Assembly: GCF_005116505.1 (NCBI RefSeq) | Contig: NZ_SWBR01000003.1 | Coordinates: 310,001 to 374,000 of the forward strand | Direction of reading: 5' to 3' | Source of the DNA: Pedobacter polaris | Lineage (GTDB): Bacteria > Bacteroidota > Bacteroidia > Sphingobacteriales > Sphingobacteriaceae | Length of the DNA: 64,000 nt | Shown: positions 17,354 to 26,599 of the stretch, piece after piece | Position numbering within the stretch: the stretch's first letter is position 1 | Layout: the number at the start of each line of letters is the position of its first letter | Notes under the pieces: generated by a model | Told to the model about the DNA's origin: nothing | The model's input: the letters and a program-made list of their open reading frames with translations, nothing else | Database searches by the model: none | Translations under genes and position numbers: made by a program

Positions 17354-19090
17354 TTTCAATCTAATTTCACTTACACTACATCCCTGTGGTACCATTGGGA
17401 ATACATTATTTTCTTTGGTAACCATCACTTCTAATAAATAAGAACCTTTGTGGTTAAGCATCTCGTTTAATGAACTAACTAAATCATCGCGTTCTGAAAC
17501 TCTTTTGCCAGCGATGTAATATGACTCTGCCAATTTCACAAAATCAGGGCTAGTGATGTCTACAAAAGAATAGCGTTTTTGGTTAAACAACTCTTGCCAT
17601 TGACGAACCATTCCTAAGAAGCGATTATTTAAAATCATGATTTTAACATCAGCTCCAAATTGCATGATGGTACCCAATTCCTGTAATGTCATCTGGAAAC
17701 CTCCATCACCAATAACAGCTACAACCGTTTTGTCTGGTGCTCCATATTTAGCGCCAATTGCAGCAGGTAAGCCAAAGCCCATTGTACCTAAACCACCACT
17801 GGTTATATTGCTACGCGTATTATTGAATTTAGCGTAACGACAAGCCACCATTTGGTGCTGACCAACATCACTTACAATGATCGCTTCACCTTTGGTTAAG
17901 ATATTCAATTGGTTAATTACTTCACCCATGGTTAATTCACCACTAGTTGGATTTAGTTCTTTGTGAATAACAGCATCAACTTCAGCTTTGGTATATTCTC
18001 TAAATTTAGCAAGCCAATCTGTATGTTTTTTCTCATCAACTAGCTCAGTTAAAAGAGGTAAAGTATCTTTACAATCTCCCCAAACTGGAACAGTTGATTT
18101 TACATTTTTATCAATTTCAGCAGGGTCAATATCTAAATGAACCAATTTTGCTTGTTTTGCATATTTATCTAAACGACCCGTTACACGGTCATCAAAACGC
18201 ATCCCGATAGCAATTAAAACATCACATTCGTTAGTTAAAACATTAGGCCCATAGTTACCATGCATACCCAACATGCCTACGTTTAACTCATGGTCTGTTG
18301 GAATTGCACCAGCACCTAAGATTGTCCAGGCTGCTGGAATGCCACTTTTTTCTACAAATGCTTTAAATTCTTTTTCGGCTTTGCCTAATAAAACACCTTG
18401 ACCAAATAAGATAAATGGTTTTTTAGCTTCATTAATTAGCTTGGCAGCCTCTACAATGTATTCTTTACGGATATTTGGTTTTGGTCTATAGCTACGGATA
18501 TGATTGCATGGTACATATCCCTCATAATTGAATAACTGCATTTGTGCATTTTTTGTAATATCAATTAATACAGGCCCCGGTCTGCCGGTACGAGCAATGT
18601 AAAATGCTTTCGCCAATACACTCGGAATTTCTTTAGCATCAGTAACCTGATAATTCCATTTGGTAACAGGTGTAGTGATATTAATTACATCCGTTTCTTG
18701 AAAAGCATCAGTACCTAAAAGATGAGCAAAAACTTGACCAGTGATACAAACCAATGGTGTGCTATCTATTTGTGCATCTGCAAGTCCGGTTACTAAATTT
18801 GTAGCACCTGGTCCACTGGTTGCGAATACCACACCCACTTTTCCAGAACTACGGGCATACCCTTGTCCAGCGTGAATACCACCTTGCTCATGGCGAACTA
18901 AAATGTGTTGTAATTTATCTTTATAATCATAAATCGCATCATAAATTGGCATAATTGCACCACCCGGATATCCAAAAATGACATCGGTTCCTTCTGCAAT
19001 TAATCCTTCTAATAACGCTACAGAACCTGTAACTTCTATAAATGTTTTAGTCTCTGGCGTACTTGTTACTTCTTTTTGTAATGTTTCCAT
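17351..19090 (-). CDS. ilvB: Acetolactate synthase, large catalytic subunit
   Basis: The TPP- and FAD-dependent enzyme that makes acetolactate from pyruvate, or acetohydroxybutyrate from pyruvate plus 2-oxobutyrate. The catalytic Glu lies in VRHEQGGIHAGQGYARSSG. The TPP-binding GDG-to-NN motif is VIGDGGFQMTLQEL through MILNN, and the FAD-domain segment is ECDVLIAIGMRFDDRVTG. I place the start at ATG 19090 (METLQKEV), 4 bases after the ilvD stop; the ATG at 19105 overlaps the ilvD stop codon and is also possible (584 residues). Its 3' end carries repeat B. Confidence 0.96.
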   Translation of the reverse strand: METLQKEVTSTPETKTFIEVTGSVALLEGLIAEGTDVIFGYPGGAIMPIYDAIYDYKDKLQHILVRHEQGGIHAGQGYARSSGKVGVVFATSGPGATNLVTGLADAQIDSTPLVCITGQVFAHLLGTDAFQETDVINITTPVTKWNYQVTDAKEIPSVLAKAFYIARTGRPGPVLIDITKNAQMQLFNYEGYVPCNHIRSYRPKPNIRKEYIVEAAKLINEAKKPFILFGQGVLLGKAEKEFKAFVEKSGIPAAWTILGAGAIPTDHELNVGMLGMHGNYGPNVLTNECDVLIAIGMRFDDRVTGRLDKYAKQAKLVHLDIDPAEIDKNVKSTVPVWGDCKDTLPLLTELVDEKKHTDWLAKFREYTKAEVDAVIHKELNPTSGELTMGEVINQLNILTKGEAIIVSDVGQHQMVACRYAKFNNTRSNITSGGLGTMGFGLPAAIGAKYGAPDKTVVAVIGDGGFQMTLQELGTIMQFGADVKIMILNNRFLGMVRQWQELFNQKRYSFVDITSPDFVKLAESYYIAGKRVSERDDLVSSLNEMLNHKGSYLLEVMVTKENNVFPMVPQGCSVSEIRLK

Positions 19091-19094
19091 AGTT

Positions 19095-20777
19095 TTAATA
19101 TTCATCAGTTACACAACCACTGGCTGCATCTGATACTGTTTTAGCATATTTATATAAAACCCCTTTTGTAACTTTTAATGCAGGCTGAACATATTTTTTT
19201 CTTCGTTCTGCGATAACTTCTTCGCTAACTTGTAAGCTAATGATGTTATTCACTGCGTCGATTAGAATGCGGTCTTCATCTTCAACCAATCCAATTAAAC
19301 CACCTTTATAAGATTCTGGTGTAATGTGGCCAACCACAAAACCGTGTGTGCCTCCAGAAAAACGGCCATCGGTAATTAAGGCGACTGATTTTCCTAAACC
19401 AGCACCAATAATTGCTGATGTTGGCTTTAACATTTCAGGCATACCTGGTGCACCAACCGGTCCAGAGTTTTTAATAACAATTACATCACCAGGCTGAACG
19501 CGACCACTAGAAATTCCTGCAATTAAATCATGTTCCCCATCAAATACACGTGCTGGTCCTTCAAATTTTTCGCCCTCTTTACCAGAGATTTTGGCAACTG
19601 ACCCTTTTTCAGCTAAGTTTCCGTACAAAATTTGCAAGTGACCAGTTGCTTTAATTGGCTCGCTTAATTTTTGAATTATTTTTTGGTCATAATCGATAAT
19701 CGATTTCACATCAGCTAAATTTTCAGCTACAGTTTTTCCGGTTACAGTTAAACAATCTCCATGTAGTAAACCCTCATTTAACAAATATTTTAATACTGCA
19801 GGGATACCTCCATATTGATGTAAATCCTGCATCAAGTATTTTCCACTTGGTTTAAAATCAGCAAGCACAGGAGTTATATCACTCATTTTTTGGAAATCAT
19901 CTTGCGTAATTTCTATGCCAATTGCTTTACCCATTGCAATAAAGTGCAATACAGCATTAGTACTCCCACCTAAAATGATAATTGAACGAATTGCATTTTC
20001 AAATGCTTTTCTTGTCATAATATCAGATGGTTTGATATCTTTTTCTAATAATATTCTAATATACTTTCCAGCATCTAAACACTCTTGTTTTTTATCATCA
20101 CTTATTGCAGGATTTGAAGAAGAATATGGCAAACTCATACCCAAAGCCTCAATTGCTGATGCCATGGTATTTGCAGTGTACATACCACCACAGGCACCAG
20201 CACCAGGGCAAGTATGTTTGATGATGCCCTGATAGTCTTCCTCAGAAAGATTACCACAGATTTTTTGGCCCAATGCTTCAAAAGCAGAAACAATATTTAA
20301 TTCCTCACCTTTGTAATGTCCTGGGGCAATCGTTCCACCGTATATCATAATAGATGGACGATCTAAACGAGCCATAGCCATAATTGCACCTGGCATATTT
20401 TTATCGCACCCAGGGATAGAGATTATCCCATCATAGTATTGACCGCCACAAATGGTTTCAATACTATCTGCAATTACATCACGGCTTACTAAAGAGTAAC
20501 GCATACCATCGGTGCCATTACTCATTCCATCACTAACGCCAATGGTGTTAAAAATCAAACCCACTAAATCATTTTTCCAAACACCAGTCTTAACCACTTG
20601 AGCCAAATCGTTCAAGTGCATGTTACAAGTGTTGCCATCATAACCCATACTGGCAATACCAACCTGAGCTTTTTGCATATCACTATCAGTTAATCCAATT
20701 CCATACAACATGGCTTGCGCTGCTGGTTGCGTTGGGTCTTGTGTAAATGTTTTACTGTATTTGTTGATTTCGTTCAT
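19095..20777 (-). CDS. ilvD: Dihydroxy-acid dehydratase
   Basis: Dehydrates 2,3-dihydroxy acids to the keto acids used for Ile and Val. Iron-sulfur cluster cysteines are visible in [15 protein letters not shown] and [20 protein letters not shown]; the catalytic C-terminal part includes [18 protein letters not shown]. The frame opens at a TTG at 20807, but [11 protein letters not shown] at ATG 20777 is the natural start and gives 560 residues. It is the first structural gene after an attenuator (leader peptide 20876-20953, terminator 20824-20854) and heads the long ilv-leu operon. Confidence 0.96.
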   Translation of the reverse strand: MNEINKYSKTFTQDPTQPAAQAMLYGIGLTDSDMQKAQVGIASMGYDGNTCNMHLNDLAQVVKTGVWKNDLVGLIFNTIGVSDGMSNGTDGMRYSLVSRDVIADSIETICGGQYYDGIISIPGCDKNMPGAIMAMARLDRPSIMIYGGTIAPGHYKGEELNIVSAFEALGQKICGNLSEEDYQGIIKHTCPGAGACGGMYTANTMASAIEALGMSLPYSSSNPAISDDKKQECLDAGKYIRILLEKDIKPSDIMTRKAFENAIRSIIILGGSTNAVLHFIAMGKAIGIEITQDDFQKMSDITPVLADFKPSGKYLMQDLHQYGGIPAVLKYLLNEGLLHGDCLTVTGKTVAENLADVKSIIDYDQKIIQKLSEPIKATGHLQILYGNLAEKGSVAKISGKEGEKFEGPARVFDGEHDLIAGISSGRVQPGDVIVIKNSGPVGAPGMPEMLKPTSAIIGAGLGKSVALITDGRFSGGTHGFVVGHITPESYKGGLIGLVEDEDRILIDAVNNIISLQVSEEVIAERRKKYVQPALKVTKGVLYKYAKTVSDAASGCVTDEY

Positions 20778-20823
20778 TGTTTCTTTATCTGTATTCGGTC
20801 GTATCAATTATTTAATTTGAGGC

Positions 20824-20854
20824 AAAAAAAAACCGCCTCGTTAGGGAGGCGGTT
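20824..20854 (-). terminator. Attenuator terminator before ilvD
   Basis: On the minus strand AACCGCCTC (20854-20846), loop CCTAAC, GAGGCGGTT (20839-20831), then a run of T (20830-20824). The 9-base arms match perfectly. It stands before the ilvD start, not after a gene. Its left arm can instead pair with GAGGTGG (20898-20892) inside the leader peptide gene, giving an antiterminator with one G-U pair. Confidence 0.9.
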
Positions 20855-20875
20855 TCGATATTGTATATTTTTATA

Positions 20876-20953
20876 TTATACGCAACGATTTCCACCTCTA
20901 TTTTTAGAAATGACAATAATAATGTTGCTAATAATGTTTGTATATAGATTCAT
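20876..20953 (-). CDS. ilvD operon leader peptide rich in Ile/Val codons
   Basis: A 25-codon ORF (start ATG 20953, stop TAA 20876) between a promoter candidate and the attenuator terminator. It reads MNLYTNIISNIIIVISKN, then RGGNRCV: six Ile codons and one Val codon fall within nine positions (codons 7-15, interrupted by Ser-Asn). The seven bases GAGGTGG at 20898-20892, in codons 19-21, are complementary to the left arm of the terminator. A ribosome stalled at the Ile codons would leave GAGGTGG free to block the terminator; a ribosome reaching the stop would cover it and allow termination. This is the classic arrangement of amino-acid attenuation. The role is inferred from layout and codon content. 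Confidence 0.85.
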   Translation of the reverse strand: MNLYTNIISNIIIVISKNRGGNRCV

Positions 20954-20969
20954 GTCGATGACTGAATTA

Positions 20970-21000
20970 CAAACATACTAACTAATTAAAAAAAACAAAG
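20970..21000 (-). promoter_or_regulatory. Promoter of the ilvD operon leader
   Basis: On the minus strand TATGTTTG (20977-20970) matches the Bacteroidota -7 consensus TAnnTTTG, and CTTTG (21000-20996) lies 18 bases upstream as the -33 element. Transcription would begin about 10 bases before the leader-peptide ATG. Confidence 0.65.
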
Positions 21001-21070
21001 AACAAATATTGTCTATTTCTTTACTATAATTGCCGCGATACTTTTTCAATTTAGTTTGTAAGTATCGGTT

Positions 21071-21098
21071 GATAATTTAGTTAACCAACTAAATTATC
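21071..21098. other. Perfect inverted repeat over the ilvE stop codon
   Basis: GATAATTTAGTT (21071-21082) and AACTAAATTATC (21087-21098) are exact complements separated by AACC. The repeat overlaps the last codons and stop of ilvE. It is AT-rich and has no T-run, so it is a poor intrinsic terminator; it may be a 3'-end stabiliser or a partner-protein site. Confidence 0.5.
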
Positions 21099-21979
21099 AC
21101 TTCATAATTTACCTTCTCTAGTACAAGGTTTTTGTATGCCCTTTGTATAATGTAGCCAATGCTATCGCCCCATCTTTGTCGGTAAACTACTTCATCAATA
21201 GTATGGATACCAATGATTTCGGCTGCAGTTCCACAAAAGAAAGCACTATCAGCATTTTTCAATTCGGCAACACTAATATTTTTTTCTATAATTTCTACAT
21301 CTAACATTTTGCAGAGCTCTATTACTGTTGCACGAGTAATTCCTGCCAAGATATTCCCTAAAGCCGGAGTATATAATTTTCCGTCTTTTTCAATAAAAAT
21401 ATTTGCTCCAGAACCCTCTGCTATATTTTCATTCATGTCTAAGAGTAAAGCTTCATCAAATCCTCTTTTCTTAGCGTCAGTTGTTGCTAAAATTGAGTTT
21501 ACATAATGTCCGCTAATTTTTGCCTCAACAAAAGTTGATTTTGGATTTGGCCTTTGAAAAGGTGAAATGCATACTTTTAATTGTTTATCTCCAAGATAGG
21601 CGCCCCATTCCCAAGCACAGATCATAATATTAACTTTACTTGGAGCAATTAAAGTCATGTTAGGGTCGCTATAAACGATAGGACGGATATATGCATCCTT
21701 CAAATTGTTTTTTTCCAATAAGCGGTAGGTTTTCTTGATCAATTCTTTATTGTCCCATGGATATGGCATACCAACCAACTCACAAGACTTTTTTAGCCTT
21801 TCAAAATGTGCTGCGATTTTAAATATTCTAGTTGCATTATGCGTTTTATAAGCCCTAATGCCTTCAAATGCAGCTAATCCATAATGTAAAGATTGGCCAT
21901 ACAAATCTGTTTTTGCATCAGCGGCTTTTACGAACTGGCCGTTTAAATAGATTACCGTTTGTGAATCGTAGTATTGCAT
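21089..21979 (-). CDS. ilvE: Branched-chain amino acid aminotransferase
   Basis: A 296-residue fold-type IV PLP aminotransferase that transfers amino groups between glutamate and the keto acids of Ile, Leu and Val. Family signatures are YGLAAFEGIRAYKT near residues 33-46, the lysine region EAKISGHYVNSILATTDAKK, GFDEALLLDMNENIAEGSGA, and the phosphate-binding GITRATVIELCK. The start at 21979 follows the attenuator terminator by about 15 bases. It has its own promoter candidate, leader peptide and terminator, so it can be regulated separately from the ilvD operon that follows. Confidence 0.96.
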   Translation of the reverse strand: MQYYDSQTVIYLNGQFVKAADAKTDLYGQSLHYGLAAFEGIRAYKTHNATRIFKIAAHFERLKKSCELVGMPYPWDNKELIKKTYRLLEKNNLKDAYIRPIVYSDPNMTLIAPSKVNIMICAWEWGAYLGDKQLKVCISPFQRPNPKSTFVEAKISGHYVNSILATTDAKKRGFDEALLLDMNENIAEGSGANIFIEKDGKLYTPALGNILAGITRATVIELCKMLDVEIIEKNISVAELKNADSAFFCGTAAEIIGIHTIDEVVYRQRWGDSIGYIIQRAYKNLVLEKVNYEVII

Positions 21980-21994
21980 TTTAATTTCTTTATT

Positions 21995-22029
21995 TAAAAA
22001 AAGCGTCCCTTTTTTGTAAGGGACGCTTT
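21995..22029 (-). terminator. Attenuator terminator before ilvE
   Basis: On the minus strand AAAGCGTCCCTT (22029-22018), a 6-base loop, AAGGGACGCTTT (22011-22000), then continuing T's to 21995. The 12-base arms are perfect. The left arm can alternatively pair with AAGGGTCGCT (22067-22058) in the leader peptide gene, 9 of 10 bases matching, to form an antiterminator. Confidence 0.9.
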
Positions 22030-22053
22030 GGTATATTTGAGTATTAATTCATT

Positions 22054-22182
22054 TTATAGCGACCCTTGCTGCTTACTTAGTAGCAGAATAATAATAGCAA
22101 TAAGAATGACTAATAAAGTTGGTCGTGAAACCACTCTATTTGTGTTACTTAAACTAAAATTAATTGGGTTGTACATTGTCAT
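22054..22182 (-). CDS. ilvE leader peptide rich in Leu/Ile/Val codons
   Basis: A 42-codon ORF (ATG 22182, or ATG 22176 two codons later; stop TAA 22054). Codons 22-35 encode TLLVILIAIIILLL, in which 12 of 14 codons specify Leu, Ile or Val. Right after them, codons 39-42 (CAA GGG TCG CTA) contain the sequence that can pair with the left arm of the downstream terminator. Stalling for lack of any of the three products would favour the antiterminator and ilvE expression. The ORF ends 25 bases before the terminator. A short membrane-active peptide with an independent role cannot be excluded, since the Leu/Ile block is also a plausible helix. Confidence 0.82.
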   Translation of the reverse strand: MTMYNPINFSLSNTNRVVSRPTLLVILIAIIILLLSKQQGSL

Positions 22183-22195
22183 TGTTTTATAAAAA

Positions 22196-22227
22196 CCAAT
22201 TTAGTTTTTAGTTCAGAAACTAGCAAG
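22196..22227 (-). promoter_or_regulatory. Promoter candidate for the ilvE leader
   Basis: On the minus strand TAAATTGG (22203-22196) differs from TAnnTTTG at one base, and CTTG (22227-22224) lies exactly 20 bases upstream. The leader ATG follows after 13 bases. Confidence 0.5.
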
Positions 22228-22823
22228 GCTTATTGTAAAATAAATCAAAAAAAATTTAATTCCGATTTAACTTGGTTTGCAAAATATAATATTGTTATTA
22301 CGGGTATATTCAGGCAAGACAGCGGTAAGATGTAGACTAAATATGGAATCGGTATTCGGTCTGTTTATTATGCTTGCATTATAATTTGACGATTTTCGGC
22401 GTAAAATTGGAATAGTGATGAAAAAACTGTTCAAAGTTTTCTGTTTTGAAGCGCAAATTTCTGCAACTATTATAGTTAGTCCTGCCATCCACTTTACGTC
22501 GCTTCGCTTTGTGTTCGTTCCTGTCAGGGCTAGTTAACTTAGGCTTGTGCAAGGAACCCGTAATAGTTGCACAGCAGGTTGTAAAATAAACCTGATTGAG
22601 CTGGCAGCCCCGAATTTTTATAAGGGCTATAGGTAAAAGCAGGAGTGACTCTAATATGAAATAATGAAATGCTTTTCAAATATTGAGATTCACCATAAGG
22701 AATTTAAGAAAATATAGGAGATAGTTTGCTAGAGCTTGCTCTTAAACGCACTTATATTTCTTATATGGTTTAAAAGCTAAATATTATAAATGAGATTGCT
22801 GTCGCCGCTCCGAGGTTAAATAA
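22228..22823. other. Intergenic region with repeats between the ilvE leader and atpC
   Basis: About 600 bases without a credible gene; the one longer minus-strand frame (22267-22488) has no family features. The right part contains repeat family A copy 2 and its flank. At 22786-22815 a sequence GAGATTGCTGTCGCCGCTCCGAGG looks like a degenerate copy of the widespread ATTGCTTCGTCGCTCCTCGC-type intergenic element. Around 22740-22770 the words ACTTATATTTCTTATATGG form a short imperfect tandem. Confidence 0.55.
22578..22692 (+). repeat. Dispersed intergenic repeat family A, copy 2
   Basis: Core AAATAAACCTGATTGAGCTGG, then a CAGCCCC...GGGCTATAGG hairpin, AAAGCAGGAGTGACTC, and a tail GAAATGCTTTTCAAATATTGAG. 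It aligns block for block with copy 1 (888-1003). The left flank from about 22475 (CTGCCATCCACTTTACGTCG) may belong to the same element. Confidence 0.6.
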
Positions 22824-22854
22824 CAAAAAAGCCTTCCCGATATTTCGAGAAGGC
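22824..22854 (-). terminator. Rho-independent terminator after atpC
   Basis: On the minus strand GCCTTC (22854-22849) and GAAGGC (22836-22831) form a stem, extended inward past a mismatch by TCG/CGA, followed by a T-run (22830-22824). It lies 24 bases after the atpC stop codon. Confidence 0.85.
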
Positions 22855-22877
22855 TCTTAAAGTGTTTTTATAAAAGC

Positions 22878-23126
22878 TTAAGCTACTACAGCTTCTGCTA
22901 ATACAATTATTTTATTATCCAGAACTTCTACAACGCCGCCTTTAATATTAAAGATCTCTTCGCCGTTGCTGTTTCCCTTAATAATTACAGGACCATCTTC
23001 TAAAGTAGAGATAATAGGAGCGTGGTCTTTCAAAATTTGAAAAGAACCTAAAGTTCCTGGAACTGTAACTGCCGTTACTTCCCCTTCGAAAACTTTTTTA
23101 TCTGGAGTTAATATTTCTAAAGTCAT
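22878..23126 (-). CDS. atpC: ATP synthase epsilon subunit, short form
   Basis: The 82-residue F1 epsilon subunit. The N-terminal beta-sandwich is present and recognisable (TLEILTPDKKVFEGEVTAVTVPGTLGSFQILKDHAPI is the family opening, about residues 2-38). The roughly 45-residue C-terminal pair of helices found in E. coli epsilon is absent, because the frame stops after IIVLAEAVVA. That helical part inhibits ATP hydrolysis in other bacteria. It follows atpD after 82 bases of imperfect ACGTTTT and ACGTATAACTTATT words and is followed by a good terminator. Confidence 0.93.
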   Translation of the reverse strand: MTLEILTPDKKVFEGEVTAVTVPGTLGSFQILKDHAPIISTLEDGPVIIKGNSNGEEIFNIKGGVVEVLDNKIIVLAEAVVA

Positions 23127-23208
23127 TTTTAAAGTTTTACGTTTTACGTTTTAAGTTTTAAGTGTTTCCACCTTGACTTATAACGTATAACTTATTACGT
23201 ACAACGTA

Positions 23209-24729
<1,521 letters not shown>

Positions 24730-24781
24730 TTATAAAAATCAAAATGTTAAAGGCGTTTTTCAACGCTTGTATTTCGGTCTG

Positions 24782-24789
24782 CAAAGCTA
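24782..24789 (-). promoter_or_regulatory. Candidate -7 element of the atpD promoter
   Basis: Minus-strand TAGCTTTG matches TAnnTTTG exactly. No TTG is seen at the expected distance upstream. The implied 5' leader of about 65 bases contains a small hairpin AAGCGTTGAAAAACGCCT (24768-24751). Confidence 0.4.
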
Positions 24790-24917
24790 AGAGTTTTCTG
24801 TTAAAATTTTATATATAAATTAAAAGTTTTTCCACAGTTTTTTGATATTGTCATCTCTATAATAAATGCGGCGTAAAATTCATCATTCTATGCCTTATTT
24901 ATCACTTTAAATTTTAA

Positions 24918-25505
24918 CTAAAAACTATAACCTACGCTAAATCCTGGCCAAAGTTTGTAAAATAAATCATCCCCAACACGGCTTTTCGAATAATCATCCT
25001 GAGATAATTTTACTAGGAGCCCAGCACGATACATTAAACCACCTTCTGGTTTTTGATGACGAAAGCCTAATCTAAGCACAGTTACTTTGGCGGTTTTCAC
25101 CTCAGTATCTATGATTTCATTATTACTATTTAATTTATAATTGGAAACAAGGTTGAACAACGATAAACCAATGCCCCCCTCAAAAAAATTCTTACTTTCG
25201 GTTTTTTTGCTATAAAGAATATTTAGTTCTAGAGGAAAGGACCACTTTCCGTAAGTAGGGGCATCTTTCTTATTTCTTGGTATGAACTCAAAACCTACTC
25301 TTGGGGCTAGCTTAAAATGAGTCGAAATTGGGATAATTCTATCATAATTAGCAGAGTATAAAATACCGTTACCACCTAATTCTATATATATAGAATTCTT
25401 TTTCATTTGCTGTGCAGCTGCACTAAAGCTAATTAAGACTAGACTTAAAAATAGAAATGGTAATAAGTTTTTGTTTAAATAAATTTTTGTTAGTTTGTTT
25501 TTCAT
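24918..25505 (-). CDS. Outer-membrane beta-barrel-like protein
   Basis: A 195-residue secreted protein. The N-terminus has a long hydrophobic signal (FLFLSLVLISFSAAAQQ, cleavage expected near residue 32). The mature part shows beta-barrel-like alternation (SIYIELGGNGILYSANYD, FFEGGIGLSLFNLVSNYKL, LWPGFSVGYSF) and ends with an aromatic residue, as outer-membrane barrels do. No specific family recognised. It is a single gene divergent from the reductase gene; a TATATTTG -7 element with TTG 17 bases upstream (25555-25582, minus strand) is its likely promoter. Confidence 0.65.
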   Translation of the reverse strand: MKNKLTKIYLNKNLLPFLFLSLVLISFSAAAQQMKKNSIYIELGGNGILYSANYDRIIPISTHFKLAPRVGFEFIPRNKKDAPTYGKWSFPLELNILYSKKTESKNFFEGGIGLSLFNLVSNYKLNSNNEIIDTEVKTAKVTVLRLGFRHQKPEGGLMYRAGLLVKLSQDDYSKSRVGDDLFYKLWPGFSVGYSF

Positions 25506-25601
25506 TTTAATTGTTAATTAAATACTATCGATTAACAATAGGGAGGATGCGAAACAAATATATTACATTTAAGCGATTACAACATATAGGAATAAATAAA
25601 A

Positions 25602-26522
25602 ATGAAAACAGTATTAGTAACAGGTAGTAATGGGCTTTTGGGGCAAAAATTAACTGAAAAAGTTTTAAAAGATGGGGGTGTAAATTTAGTGGCTACTTCA
25701 AAAGGAGAAAACCGCTATCCCGTTAAAGAAGGTTATCAGTATGCAGAAATGGATATTTTAAATCCTGCAGAAGTTAAAGCGGTAATTGAGCAGTATAAAC
25801 CTGATGCAATTATTCATACAGCAGCAATGACTAATGTAGATACCTGTGAAGATGAAAAAGAACTTGCTTATGCACTAAATGTAGAAGCGGTAGCTACCTT
25901 GATCTCACTTAGCGAAGAGCACAATATTCAATTGGTGCACTTATCTACCGATTTTATATTTGATGGGAAAAAAGGTCCTTATGATGAATTGGCGGCACCA
26001 AACCCATTGAGTTATTACGGAGAAACGAAATTGAAGGCTGAGGAATTGATTAAAAATTCTAGTGCTAAATGGGCTATTTTGCGTACTATAATAGTATATG
26101 GTATTGTAAGTGATATGAGTAGAAGCAACATTGTTCTTTGGGCAAAAGGAGCACTGGAGAAAGGAAACCCATTAAATATAGTAAATGATCAATGGCGCAT
26201 GCCTACTTTGGCAGAAGATTTAGCTGATATTTGCTTGCTTGCTGTTAAACACGATGCACATGGAGTTTATAATGCTTCTGGTAAGGATATGATGAGCATT
26301 GCTGAGTTAGTAGCTCGTGTAGCAGATTTTTGGAAATTAGATAAAAGTCTGATTAACGAAATTAGCGCAGAAACTTTAAATCAAACTGCTAAACGCCCTA
26401 AAAGAACAGGTTTTATTTTAGACAAAGCCATGACCGAATTAAATTATCATCCACATAGCTTTGAAGAAGGGTTAGAGATTTTGGACAAACAAATCAAAGA
26501 AAGAAATCAATCAGTTCATTAG
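25602..26522 (+). CDS. RmlD-like NAD(P)-dependent sugar reductase/epimerase
   Basis: A 306-residue extended short-chain dehydrogenase. The nucleotide-binding loop TGSNGLLGQKL lies at residues 7-17, HTAAMTNVDTCE follows, and the catalytic Tyr-Lys pair is in YYGETKLKAEEL. The layout is that of dTDP-4-dehydrorhamnose reductase (RmlD), but no rmlA, rmlB or rmlC lies nearby, so the substrate is uncertain. It may supply a nucleotide sugar to the polysaccharide locus 2.5 kb away. The gap to the peroxiredoxin gene is 77 bases. Confidence 0.75.
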   Translation: MKTVLVTGSNGLLGQKLTEKVLKDGGVNLVATSKGENRYPVKEGYQYAEMDILNPAEVKAVIEQYKPDAIIHTAAMTNVDTCEDEKELAYALNVEAVATLISLSEEHNIQLVHLSTDFIFDGKKGPYDELAAPNPLSYYGETKLKAEELIKNSSAKWAILRTIIVYGIVSDMSRSNIVLWAKGALEKGNPLNIVNDQWRMPTLAEDLADICLLAVKHDAHGVYNASGKDMMSIAELVARVADFWKLDKSLINEISAETLNQTAKRPKRTGFILDKAMTELNYHPHSFEEGLEILDKQIKERNQSVH

Positions 26523-26599
26523 TTATTTAGCTAACTGTAAAATATTAAAGAACAGTAGCTCAGTGACCAATAAAGTAGTAAACATTAACAAATTAAAAT

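Noticed and set aside
21071..21098. Intrinsic terminator of ilvE
   Set aside because: The inverted repeat is perfect but AT-rich and not followed by a T-run on the minus strand, so it was listed only as an inverted repeat.
22267..22488. Minus-strand ORF of 73 codons upstream of the ilvE leader
   Set aside because: No start signal or family resemblance, and it overlaps the flank of repeat family A.
22475..22692. A riboswitch or small RNA gene between ilvE and atpC
   Set aside because: The sequence is explained by the dispersed repeat also present at 888 and 16505; no promoter or conserved gene partner supports an RNA gene.
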